Source: UBA3940 sp964506005
Lineage (GTDB): Bacteria > Chloroflexota > Anaerolineae > Aggregatilineales > UBA3940
DNA: 8,490 nt
Direction of reading: 5' to 3'
Assembly (NCBI GenBank): GCA_964506005.1
Contig: CAZDLX010000148.1
Span: 1 to 8,490, forward strand
This document shows positions 1 through 6,833 of the stretch, one piece after another. The notes below the pieces were generated by a model. It was not told the DNA's origin. It made no database searches and worked only from the letters and a program-made list of their open reading frames with translations. Numbering within the stretch: position 1 is the first letter of the stretch; the number at the start of each line of letters is the position of its first letter. The position numbers were made by a program, and so were the translations under genes.

Positions 1-2089
1 GGATGCTCTCCAGCGCGGCGACGGCGACCCGCGTCGCCCGCAGCCCGTCGAGGCCCGTCACGGCGAGGTCGGCCTCCCCCCGGATGGCCGCGCCAAAGTT
101 CTCCAGCAGCGCCCGGTGGCCCTTGTCCTGCCCGCCGGAGACCTCCCGCCCGCGCAGCCCGGTGAAGCTCAGCGTGCGGAAGTCCTCCAGCACGGCGACG
201 CCCCCACCTGCGAACGCCTCGACCCGCTCTTTCGGGAAGGCGGGGTCGCCCTGAGCGGTGTAGACCACCACGCCGAGCGAGTCGCCGGGGAAGCGCAGCG
301 TAATCGCGAAGTCCTGCCCGTCGGCGCTGCCCTGTGCGCTCACCGCGAGCGGTTCCGCGCCGATCATCCCGCACACGAAGTCGATGAAGTGCACGCCCTC
401 GCCCAGCAGCCGGCCGCCGCCCTCGGCGGGGTCGTTGAGCCAGTGGGAGGCAGGCAGCGGCCCCGCGTTGACGCGAAACAGCAGCGTCCGGGGGCCGGTC
501 ACCGCATCGAGTGCGACTTTCAGCGCGAGCGCGGTTGGCGCGAGCCGCCGGTTGAACCCGACGGTGAGCAGCACGCCCATCTCCTCGGCCCGCGCCACGA
601 CCGCTTCCGCGTCCTCGACGCTGAGCGCCAGCGGCTTCTCGACGAAGACGTGCTTGCCCGCCTCGGCGGCGGCGATGGCCTGTGCGGCGTGCAGGTGGTG
701 GCGCGTCGAGATCAGCACGGCGTCGAGGTCGGCGGCGTACAGCGCGGTGTCGAGGCTCGTCGTCGCCAGCTTGGCCCCGAGCTTCTCCGCGACCTGCGCG
801 GCGGACGCGCTCCCGCTGACCACCGCGCGCACGTCGAACGCCCGGCTCGCCCTGAGGTTGGGGATGTGCACTGCCCGCGCGAAGCTCCCCGCGCCGACCA
901 GCGCCAGGCCGATGCGCCCGCGCTTTGGCTCCGCTGCACGGATGACGACGTGCGGCGTGCCGCGCTCGGGCCCGGCTTCCACGTCGCCGTAGGTCAGCAG
1001 CACGGCCAGCGCGCCCTCGTCCACGGCCTGGTAGGCCTCGGCGGCCTGCTCGATGGGGTACTCTGCCGTAACGAGCGAGTCGAGGTCGAGCTTGCCGTCG
1101 GCGACAAGCTGGAGGAACGCCTGCATGTTGCGCTGCCCCGTCCAGCGGACGTAGCCGATGGGGTAGTCCTGCCCGCGCTCCTCGTAGCCGGGGTCGTAGC
1201 GCCCCGGCCCGGTCGAGCGGGAGATGACGAAGTCGAGCTCGCGGTTGTAGAAGTCGGTGCGTTCGAGGTCCATACCCATCGCGCCGACCATTACCACGCG
1301 CCCGCGCTCGCGGCACATCTTAAACGCCTCGTTGACGGGCTCGCTGGTGGCGGTCGCCGCGCACAGGATGACTTTGTCCGCGCCGGAGCCGCCCGTCAGC
1401 GCCATGACCTGCCGCGCCGCATCGCCCAGCGCCGGGTCGATGGTGTGCGCGCCCGCCAGCCGGGCGGCCAGCTCGCGCCGCTCCGCGATAGGGTCGGAAC
1501 CGATGACCTTGCAGCCCGCCGCGTCGAGAATCTGCGCCGTAATCTGGCCGATGAGCCCCAGCCCGACGACCATGACCGTCTCGCCGAGCGTCACCTCGGC
1601 CCGGCGCACGCCCTGCAGCGCGATCGTGCCGACGGTGGTGAAGGCGGCCTGCCGGAATGTGACGCCCTCGGGGATGCGGGCCAGCAGGTTGAGCGGCACG
1701 GCGTCGTACTCGGCGTGGTTGGCCATGCCCGCGCCCGCACAGGCGACTGGGTCGCCGGGGAGCAGCCCGCCCGCCTCGCGGCCCGGCTCGGCGACGACGC
1801 CCGCCGCGCTGTACCCGACGGGGAACCACGTTCCGGCGATGTTCTGTACCTCGCCCGCGGTGAACTTGACGCCCTCGCGCAGCGCCAGCTCGAACGCCCG
1901 CCGGATGAGCTGCGGCTGCTCCAGCGCCTTGCGGATCAGGCTGCCTCCGCCAGAGGCGGCGGTCATCTCCGTGCCGCTGGAGATCAGCGAGGCGGCGACG
2001 CGCACCAGCGCGCCGTTTTCGGGCACGGCGGGCGCGGGCACCTCCTCGACGAGGAGCTGGCCTTTACCATCAAAGAAGACTTGCTTCAT
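1..2089 (-). CDS. Bi-domain oxidoreductase (MDR dehydrogenase + Gfo/Idh/MocA), C-terminus cut by window edge
   Basis: This frame reads 696 codons from an ATG at 2089 to the left edge with no stop. Residues 1 to about 375 form a medium-chain dehydrogenase: SLISSGTEM (34-42), PVGYSAAG (90-97), ACAGAGMANHAEY (116-128) and the Rossmann loop GLGLIG (176-181). Asp199 ends the next strand, which suggests NAD rather than NADP (inference). From about residue 390 a Gfo/Idh/MocA domain follows: LVGAGSFAR (397-405), STRHHLHA (461-468), VEKPLAL (483-489), VGFNRR and GGGRLLGEGVHFID (557-570), with Lys485 and His567 where the family keeps catalytic residues. The order and motifs match the bi-domain oxidoreductases annotated in polysaccharide loci, whose substrate is unsettled. 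A redox step on a sugar or nucleotide sugar is inferred. The dehydrogenase half lacks the usual zinc ligands. AGGTG lies three bases before the ATG. The frame stays open upstream, but the MKQVFFDGKG start is typical of the family. Probably only a few tens of residues are missing. Confidence 0.9.
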   Translation of the reverse strand, partial: MKQVFFDGKGQLLVEEVPAPAVPENGALVRVAASLISSGTEMTAASGGGSLIRKALEQPQLIRRAFELALREGVKFTAGEVQNIAGTWFPVGYSAAGVVAEPGREAGGLLPGDPVACAGAGMANHAEYDAVPLNLLARIPEGVTFRQAAFTTVGTIALQGVRRAEVTLGETVMVVGLGLIGQITAQILDAAGCKVIGSDPIAERRELAARLAGAHTIDPALGDAARQVMALTGGSGADKVILCAATATSEPVNEAFKMCRERGRVVMVGAMGMDLERTDFYNRELDFVISRSTGPGRYDPGYEERGQDYPIGYVRWTGQRNMQAFLQLVADGKLDLDSLVTAEYPIEQAAEAYQAVDEGALAVLLTYGDVEAGPERGTPHVVIRAAEPKRGRIGLALVGAGSFARAVHIPNLRASRAFDVRAVVSGSASAAQVAEKLGAKLATTSLDTALYAADLDAVLISTRHHLHAAQAIAAAEAGKHVFVEKPLALSVEDAEAVVARAEEMGVLLTVGFNRRLAPTALALKVALDAVTGPRTLLFRVNAGPLPASHWLNDPAEGGGRLLGEGVHFIDFVCGMIGAEPLAVSAQGSADGQDFAITLRFPGDSLGVVVYTAQGDPAFPKERVEAFAGGGVAVLEDFRTLSFTGLRGREVSGGQDKGHRALLENFGAAIRGEADLAVTGLDGLRATRVAVAALESI

Positions 2090-2092
2090 GGG

Positions 2093-2097
2093 CACCT
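2093..2097 (-). promoter_or_regulatory. Possible ribosome binding site of the bi-domain oxidoreductase
   Basis: AGGTG on the minus strand ends three bases before the ATG at 2089. The spacing is shorter than usual, so the site is weak evidence. The GTG inside it is in frame and could itself be an alternative start two codons upstream. Confidence 0.4.
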
Positions 2098-2121
2098 GCT
2101 GTGTCTCGTTCAGACCGGTTG

Positions 2122-2150
2122 GTAGGGGCGGGTCTCAGACCTGCCCCTAC
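2122..2150. repeat. Palindromic repeat, 13-bp arms (unit A)
   Basis: The arms are 2122-2134 (GTAGGGGCGGGTC) and 2138-2150 (GACCTGCCCCTAC), around a TCA loop. All 13 pairs form if one G-T wobble is allowed. The outer eight bases are the same as in the palindrome at 2200-2227, while the core differs. There is no T-run on the minus-strand 3' side, so it is not a standard intrinsic terminator. It reads as a member of a dispersed short palindromic family, or as an mRNA-stabilising hairpin. Confidence 0.8.
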
Positions 2151-2199
2151 GCTTCCGAGAGCCCTCTCAGGTAGGGCCATTGAATAGGTTGATCGGTCC

Positions 2200-2227
2200 G
2201 TAGGGGCGCAGCATGCTGCGCCCCTAC
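2200..2227. repeat. Perfect 28-bp palindrome (unit B)
   Basis: GTAGGGGCGCAGCA is followed directly by its exact reverse complement, TGCTGCGCCCCTAC. The ends match unit A at 2122-2150, which lies 49 bases away. Such perfect symmetry could extrude as a cruciform in DNA or fold as a hairpin in RNA. A protein-binding role is possible but nothing else supports it. Confidence 0.85.
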
Positions 2228-2278
2228 CACAGTCATCATTGCGAGAGGGCAGCAGGACAAGATACATGCTACGCATCG

Positions 2279-2293
2279 CTGAGACCCGCCCCT
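2279..2293. repeat. Half copy of unit A
   Basis: CTGAGACCCGCCCCT here is the exact reverse complement of 2124-2138 in unit A, a 15-base match. It lacks the matching second arm, so it looks like the remnant of a third unit. Five-base ATCGC/GCGAT flanks at 2275-2279 and 2294-2298 could close a weak stem around it. Confidence 0.6.
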
Positions 2294-2320
2294 GCGATCA
2301 TACCGCCTGCGTCATCCCTC

Positions 2321-4567
2321 TCACCCGCGTAGCACCGGCTTGAGTTGCTCGCGCATCCTGAGCAGCGCCTCGCGGCCCGCGGCCTGAGCCGCGCGCAGAT
2401 CGATGGTGCCGGGGTGCGGGTAGAGCAGCAGGACGAGGTCGACCGGGAGTCTAGCGTGCCCGGTGAATTGCGCAACAGGGGCCTCGCGCCGTACGCCGTA
2501 GCGCGGCGATATCCACCCGGCATCAAGGCTGGCCTCGAGCGGGAACGGCCCCAGCGGCAGGAGCGCCAGGTTTGGCCCGTCGCTCTCGTCGGTAAACACG
2601 GCGTTGCGCCTTCGGTCCAGCCGGACGAACAGCGGCGCGAAGTGGAAATGCAGCGCCATGTCCACTTCGGCGGCTTCGCTGCCCGGCTCCCCCGGCGAGG
2701 CGTCCTGCAGCCGGTCATGCAGCACCCACAGGCTGTGCTGCTTGTCGAACCAGACCTGCCGCCGGTGGATCACCCCTGGCTGGAGCCTCCCGTAGCCATC
2801 GTGCGAGGCGTCGAACAGGTCGAACGCCGGCTGCACGATCCAGTGGTGCAGCGTTACCCGCGCGACGCCGGGCAGCAGGAACGGCTCGGCAGGCAGCGGG
2901 TTGATCTCCTCCCCGTTGACCTGCAGCGTATTGTGGTAGGCGGTCGAACGGAAGCGGTTGCGCTCCGCGCGGCTGGCCGTGTAGGTGTAGCTGCCGGGGT
3001 CGATGAGAAAGGTGCGCCCGAGCGCGCTCAGCGTGAAGCTGAGCGTGTCGTTGTGGGCGTGGCCGCCCGCGCCGTCCTGCCCCACGTCACCCGCATCCAG
3101 GGCGAGGTGGCAGTCGTCGTGCTGCATCACGTACAGGCCGCTCGCCTCGAACCCGCGCGACCGGGCGAGGTCCTGCCGGGTAATCGGACGCGGCGAGAGG
3201 TCGCGCTGGCGCAGCCGGACGCCGGGCCGGGCGCTCACCCAGGCGTCGGGCGGCAGGCTGATCTGGCGCGGCGTGGTCTGGATCAGGGTGTCCATGTAGC
3301 GGGCGGCGGCGTCCTGCGCGAAGAACCAGAAGGCATCCTGCCATTCCTCACCTGCCGCTACGGCCCAACCGCGCCGCCGGGGGTCGGCGTAGCCCGCCCA
3401 CTCGTCCGCCTCACGCTCCAGCACCAGCGAGCCGAGCGCCAGCAGGTGCCGGTGATCGTTCGCCATGCGCGCGGGGTCCGCGTGGACCGTCAGCGGGTGC
3501 AGGCGGCTGTCGTCGGCGTCGCCGATGGCGGGTGCGGTGCCGTCGGGCTGCGTGTAGGCCATGATCACGTCGAGCATCGCGCTGAGCCGCGCCTGCACGA
3601 CGTCGGGCAGGTCGATCTCGTTGAGCACGCAAAGCGCCGCCACGCTCAGCCCCATCTCGGCGACGAGCCGGTGGTACGACGTCGAGGCCTCGTAGTCCAT
3701 GCCATCGGGGTTGACCTGCCGCGCGATCTCGCGCCACAGCCCGCCGAGCCCGACTTTGCGCCAGCGGTGCGCCTCCTCGAATTCGGGGAACAGGATGCCG
3801 AGGTAGGCCAGCCCGGTGAGGTTGGCGATCAGGTGGTTGGTGCGGGGCCAGCCGTCCTCCAGGTGCCGGGCGAGGTACTCGCCGTGCTCGCGCAGGCTGG
3901 CCAGCCACAGCGCGAGGAAGTCCTCCGTCACCGCCTCGGCATGCAGCACGGCGTAAACCGCCCAGATCCAGTTGACCGCGCGGATGGCGACGTCCATCGG
4001 CCCGGCCCAGTTGACGCCGAACTCATAGGGGTTGGCGTCAACCCAGTGAGTAATCTGCGCGACGACCTCCCCGGCAAAGCGCTCGTCGAGCGTGTAGAGG
4101 AAGGCCTGCCCCAGCCGCAGCCCGTGGTGAAAGCGGCTGAGCTCCCACGGCACCTTGACGTCGTAGCCGCCGCGCGGCTCGCTGAGTGTCAGGCGGGTGT
4201 GGTGTTCCAGCGGCCAGGTGCGGCCGCTCTTGAAGTCGGTGTGCCAGTCGATGGCCTCGCCCAGCTCGACCTCACCCGAGCCGAGCAGATCGAAGCGGTG
4301 GGCGAGAATGTGCTCTGCCTGGTCAAGCGCGACCTCCCGCGCCTCAGGGAAGAACTGCGCGGTGAGTGCGGCGTGCTCGGGGACCAGCGCGAAGAAGCGC
4401 GGCGTCTCGCGCTCGTGGAAGTGCCGGGCAATGTGGTGGACGCTCGCGCCGACCTCGATGGCGCGCGGCTCGCGCGGTGCAGTGCGGGCGCGGATCTCGC
4501 GCCGGATACGGCGCCAGACGACACGGGGTAGATCGCGGGATGGGATGGACATGGGCTGTGGCGTCAT
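2321..4567 (-). CDS. Heparinase II/III-family polysaccharide lyase
   Basis: This is a 748-residue protein. Residues about 45-380 match the alpha-helical toroid of heparinase II/III N-terminal domains: VNWAGPMDVAIRAVNWIWA (185-203), TNHLIANL (243-250) and DYEASTSYHRL (291-301). The Asn/His and Tyr/His in the last two lie where lyases of this fold keep catalytic residues. Residues about 475-650 match the C-terminal heparinase II/III beta domain, with GGHAHNDTLSF (501-511), DPGSYTY and the AYHNTLQVNG stretch (543-552). Family members cleave uronic-acid polysaccharides by beta-elimination; the substrate here is unknown. The N-terminus is basic and has no hydrophobic segment, so I see no Sec signal. 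Lyases in polysaccharide loci are usually thought to trim or clear polymer. The ATG at 4567 has AGG three bases upstream of a TAA spacer; Met6 (4552) is a possible alternative start with a poorer upstream site. Confidence 0.9.
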   Translation of the reverse strand: MTPQPMSIPSRDLPRVVWRRIRREIRARTAPREPRAIEVGASVHHIARHFHERETPRFFALVPEHAALTAQFFPEAREVALDQAEHILAHRFDLLGSGEVELGEAIDWHTDFKSGRTWPLEHHTRLTLSEPRGGYDVKVPWELSRFHHGLRLGQAFLYTLDERFAGEVVAQITHWVDANPYEFGVNWAGPMDVAIRAVNWIWAVYAVLHAEAVTEDFLALWLASLREHGEYLARHLEDGWPRTNHLIANLTGLAYLGILFPEFEEAHRWRKVGLGGLWREIARQVNPDGMDYEASTSYHRLVAEMGLSVAALCVLNEIDLPDVVQARLSAMLDVIMAYTQPDGTAPAIGDADDSRLHPLTVHADPARMANDHRHLLALGSLVLEREADEWAGYADPRRRGWAVAAGEEWQDAFWFFAQDAAARYMDTLIQTTPRQISLPPDAWVSARPGVRLRQRDLSPRPITRQDLARSRGFEASGLYVMQHDDCHLALDAGDVGQDGAGGHAHNDTLSFTLSALGRTFLIDPGSYTYTASRAERNRFRSTAYHNTLQVNGEEINPLPAEPFLLPGVARVTLHHWIVQPAFDLFDASHDGYGRLQPGVIHRRQVWFDKQHSLWVLHDRLQDASPGEPGSEAAEVDMALHFHFAPLFVRLDRRRNAVFTDESDGPNLALLPLGPFPLEASLDAGWISPRYGVRREAPVAQFTGHARLPVDLVLLLYPHPGTIDLRAAQAAGREALLRMREQLKPVLRG

Positions 4568-4569
4568 TT

Positions 4570-4595
4570 ACCTGTCTTACAGATCTCACCTGTCT
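4570..4595 (-). repeat. Direct repeat AGACAGGT, second copy at the ribosome binding site
   Basis: On the minus strand AGACAGGT occurs at 4595-4588 and again at 4577-4570, 18 bases apart. The second copy supplies the AGG that probably serves as the ribosome binding site, and it ends two bases before the lyase ATG. It could be an operator or chance; no regulator gene is in the window. Confidence 0.4.
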
Positions 4596-4605
4596 GGTCG
4601 GCTTT

Positions 4606-4645
4606 CCCCTCTCCCAGCAACCGCGGGTTGCGAGTGGGAGAGGGG
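4606..4645. repeat. Long bulged hairpin repeat between GT4 and lyase genes
   Basis: The outer arms CCCCTCTCCCA (4606-4616) and TGGGAGAGGGG (4635-4645) pair over 11 bases. The inner arms GCAACC (4617-4622) and GGTTGC (4626-4631) pair over six, with a GCG loop and a three-base GAG bulge. A GGCAGGGGTGAGGG tail follows up to 4658. In transcription order the stem starts 15 bases after the GT4 stop. The downstream strand reads AAAGCC, with no T-run, so Rho-independent termination is doubtful. The CCCCTCTCCC and GGGGTGAGGG pattern resembles a dispersed intergenic repeat that I recall from Chloroflexota genomes. Confidence 0.75.
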
Positions 4646-4660
4646 GCAGGGGTGAGGGCT

Positions 4661-5884
4661 TCAGTTGTTCTTCAATACCTCATCATACAGGGCAATCGTC
4701 GCGGCTGCATTCTGCCGGGCGTCGAACAGGCGGCGGGCGCGCTGGTAGGCCGCCTCCCCCATCGCGGCGGCGCGGGTCGGGTCGGCGAGCAGCGCGGCGA
4801 GTGCTTCCGCCAGCGCGGCGGGGTCGTTGGGCGGCACGAGCAGCCCGGTCTCGCCCTCGACGACAAGCTCGCGCGGGCCGCCGAGGTCCGACGCGACGGC
4901 AGGCACACCCATCGCCGCTGCCTCGATGATGGGCCGCGCAAAGTGCGCCACGCTCGACGGGAATACGAGGCAGTCCGTCGCGGCGAGCAGCGCCGGCACG
5001 TCGCGCCGGATGCCGGTGAAGATCAGCCCTTCGCGCACGTCCGGTGCCAGCGCGGCGACTGCCGCCTGCGTCGCCTTCTGGTAGGCGTCAACGCGCAGCA
5101 GCCGCTTGGCGAGCCCCTTGAGGCCCGGCTCGTCGAGCGGGCGCGGCGGCGGCCCCGCGACGATGACCCGGACGCCCGGCACCGCCCGCACGAGGTCGGG
5201 CAGGGCGCGCACGAGCGTGAGCGTCCCCTTCGGCGCGGCGACCCCGCCCAGCATCGTGACGACTGGCGCATCCGGCGGGATGCCGAGCTCCGCGCGGATG
5301 CCTTCGCCGCTCAGCGAGCGGTCGAACTGCTCGAAGTGCACGAAGTTGTAGATCACGCGGACGTGCTCGCCGGGCAGAAGCTGGTCGGCGTCGTGCTGGC
5401 TGATCGCAACGACCCGCGCAGCATGCCGGTGCAGCACGCGGCGAATCCACGCACGGCGCAGGCCGAGGTAGCCGGGGTGCAGCGGCTCGCGGATGTGCCA
5501 CACGAACGGCACGCCCTCCCGCGCGGCGGCGATGGCTGGCAGCACCAGCGTCGAGGAATTCAGGTGGATCAGGCCGGGCCGGATGCGCCGGATCATGGCG
5601 CGCGCCCGCCGGATCGAGGGCAGGATGCGCAGCAGCTTGCCGGGCAGACGCCACAGGTCGCGCCCGCCGTACCATTCAAGGTTGGTATGGCTGAAATCGC
5701 TGATGCCGGTCTCGACGTGCGTCTCGATGCCTTCCGCGCGGAACATCTCGACAACCGGGCCGGGCTTGAGTGTGACCACAACCGGCTCGTAGCGGCTGCG
5801 GTCGAGCTGGCGCAGCAGGTACAGCAGGCTCAGCGGCGCGCCGCCGATGCCGCCCGCGTGGTGGATGTAGAGGACGCGCGTCAT
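4661..5884 (-). CDS. Glycosyltransferase family 4 (GT-B fold)
   Basis: This is a 407-residue retaining-type glycosyltransferase, probably cytoplasmic or membrane-associated, that would move a sugar from a nucleotide sugar to a glycan acceptor. The N-terminal acceptor half opens with VLYIHHAGGIGGAPLSLL (4-21), the glycine-rich loop of the family. The hinge is near YNFVHFEQF (179-187), and the donor half begins with PVVTMLGGVAAPKG (207-220). The C-terminal signature is ARPIIEAAAMGVPAVASDLGG (316-336), followed by GETGLLVPP. The second glutamate of the EX7E motif is Glu321, but the first is Ala313 (codon GCG, one base from GAG). There is no transmembrane segment. The ATG shares ATGA with the stop of the GT2 gene upstream, and I see no clear ribosome binding site of its own, so translation is probably coupled. 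Donor and acceptor sugars cannot be read from the sequence. Confidence 0.93.
   Translation of the reverse strand: MTRVLYIHHAGGIGGAPLSLLYLLRQLDRSRYEPVVVTLKPGPVVEMFRAEGIETHVETGISDFSHTNLEWYGGRDLWRLPGKLLRILPSIRRARAMIRRIRPGLIHLNSSTLVLPAIAAAREGVPFVWHIREPLHPGYLGLRRAWIRRVLHRHAARVVAISQHDADQLLPGEHVRVIYNFVHFEQFDRSLSGEGIRAELGIPPDAPVVTMLGGVAAPKGTLTLVRALPDLVRAVPGVRVIVAGPPPRPLDEPGLKGLAKRLLRVDAYQKATQAAVAALAPDVREGLIFTGIRRDVPALLAATDCLVFPSSVAHFARPIIEAAAMGVPAVASDLGGPRELVVEGETGLLVPPNDPAALAEALAALLADPTRAAAMGEAAYQRARRLFDARQNAAATIALYDEVLKNN
5881..5884 (-). promoter_or_regulatory. ATGA stop/start overlap coupling GT2 and GT4
   Basis: The GT2 stop TGA (5883-5881) overlaps the GT4 start ATG (5884-5882). The sequence just before the ATG has no AGGAGG-like stretch. 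Ribosomes finishing GT2 would therefore be expected to restart here. Confidence 0.8.
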
Positions 5885-6822
5885 GCGCGTTTGTGCAGGC
5901 CGCGCCGGGCGATCTCGCGGCAGCCGTGCCAGTAGCCCGCGCCCGTCGCCGCCATCTCGACGAGCCGCGCCCAGGCCAGCGGCAGCCAGTCACGCCGGCC
6001 ACGCGGCGAGTAGCGAGTCAGCCGCCGGGCGTGGACCAGCGCCGGGACGAGCAGCAGGGCGAGCAGCCACGTCCCCAGCACCGAGCGGGCGACGGCGGGC
6101 CAGCGCAGCGGGCGCTTTTCGTGGGCGTAGAGCACGTACGCGCCGCCGCGCCCCCGCCCGAGCCGCTGCCGCCAGTACTCCCGCAGGGAGCTCGGGGCGA
6201 TGTGCGGTACCACAATCGAGGCATCGCGCGCAGGCCGCGCGCCCAGCTCCGCCAGCGCCTCCGTGAACACGCGGTCCTCGCCCGCCGTGTTGCGCCCGAA
6301 GTGCTCGGGGAACCCGCCGGCGGCCAGCGCGGACACACGCCGGCAGGAGAAGCCCTCCGTCCAGGCGGCCTCGGTCGGGTTGTTCTCCTGGTCGCTGGCA
6401 TGCTGCGCCTGGATGTACCGCGCGTACACTGCCCCCGTGTTCGCGACGACGGACTCGACGGAGAGGTAGTCTGTGCCGCGCTGGTAGTGGGGCACGATGC
6501 ACTCGACGAAATCCGAGCCGGGGAACACGTCGGCGTTGAGGATCACGACGATGTCGCCCCGGGCCTCGCGCAGACCGTCGTTGCGGGCTACCGAGACGCC
6601 GGGAATGGGCCGCTGCCGGATCAGGCGCAGACCCGGGATGCGCCCGTCATAGCCCCGCACGATCTCCGGCGTGCGGTCGTCGGAGGCGTCCACCACGATG
6701 ACCTCCAGCGGGCGATACGTCTGCGCCGCCAGCGCGTCCATCGTCCGGCCGATATCTGCCTCTTCGTTGTAAGTCGGCACGATAATGCTGACAAGCGGTC
6801 TGGTCGTGTCGTCCACTGTCAC
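5881..6822 (-). CDS. Glycosyltransferase family 2 (GT-A fold) with C-terminal hydrophobic segment
   Basis: This is a 313-residue inverting-type glycosyltransferase. It opens with PLVSIIVPTYNEEADI (9-24), the hallmark of family 2. VIVVDASDDRTPEI (41-54) is the nucleotide-binding strand, SVARNDGLREARGDIVVILNAD spans 77-98, and the metal-binding motif reads Asn96-Ala97-Asp98 instead of the common D-A-D. A GED triplet (181-183) fits the catalytic base of the family, and YWRQRLGRGRGG (216-227) is basic. Residues about 247-264 are hydrophobic and probably touch or cross the membrane. I chose the GTG at 6822 because GAGG lies seven bases upstream and because it overlaps the preceding stop as GTGA. 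A frame upstream from 6855 lies wholly inside the amidotransferase and adds an atypical cysteine- and arginine-rich tail. GTG at 6816 is another option. The sugar transferred is unknown. Confidence 0.92.
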   Translation of the reverse strand: MTVDDTTRPLVSIIVPTYNEEADIGRTMDALAAQTYRPLEVIVVDASDDRTPEIVRGYDGRIPGLRLIRQRPIPGVSVARNDGLREARGDIVVILNADVFPGSDFVECIVPHYQRGTDYLSVESVVANTGAVYARYIQAQHASDQENNPTEAAWTEGFSCRRVSALAAGGFPEHFGRNTAGEDRVFTEALAELGARPARDASIVVPHIAPSSLREYWRQRLGRGRGGAYVLYAHEKRPLRWPAVARSVLGTWLLALLLVPALVHARRLTRYSPRGRRDWLPLAWARLVEMAATGAGYWHGCREIARRGLHKRA

Positions 6823-6833
6823 ACACCTGCCTC
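6819..6833 (-). promoter_or_regulatory. Ribosome binding site and GTGA overlap for the GT2 start
   Basis: On the minus strand GAGG (6833-6830) lies seven bases before the GTG at 6822. That GTG overlaps the amidotransferase stop TGA (6821-6819) by two bases, in the four-base GTGA. This decides the start against the longer frame from 6855. Confidence 0.65.

Larger units (their letters stand above)
2090..2320. other. Intergenic region between lyase and oxidoreductase, rich in palindromic repeats
   Basis: About 231 bases without a convincing gene separate the lyase stop from the oxidoreductase start. The region holds two full palindromes sharing GTAGGGGC/GCCCCTAC ends, one half copy of the first, and an isolated GTAGGGCC at 2171-2178 that may be a decayed end. 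Short open frames cross it but look like nothing I recognise. A promoter for the oxidoreductase could lie here. I found no pair of -35 and -10 boxes good enough to call, and no run of T after either hairpin on the minus strand. Confidence 0.7.

Noticed and set aside
116..2125. Plus-strand open frame of 669 codons opposite the oxidoreductase
   Set aside because: It is rich in Arg, Gly, Ala and His with no recognisable motif, and it lies antisense to a gene with a full set of family motifs. High third-position GC keeps the opposite frame open.
2122..2227. Hairpins as Rho-independent terminators of the lyase message
   Set aside because: The stems are strong, but neither is followed by a T-run on the minus strand, and two units with shared ends fit a repeat family better.
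2070..2276. Small minus-strand frame of 68 codons across the intergenic repeats
   Set aside because: It runs through both palindromes and into the oxidoreductase gene in another frame, with no ribosome binding site or recognisable sequence.
2090..2320. CRISPR-like spacing of repeated units
   Set aside because: The units differ in core sequence and number only two and a half, the spacing is uneven, and there are no cas genes.
2345..4531. Plus-strand open frame of 728 codons opposite the lyase
   Set aside because: Same pattern: its composition is typical of antisense frames in GC-rich DNA and it shows no domain signature, while the minus strand encodes a clear heparinase II/III protein.
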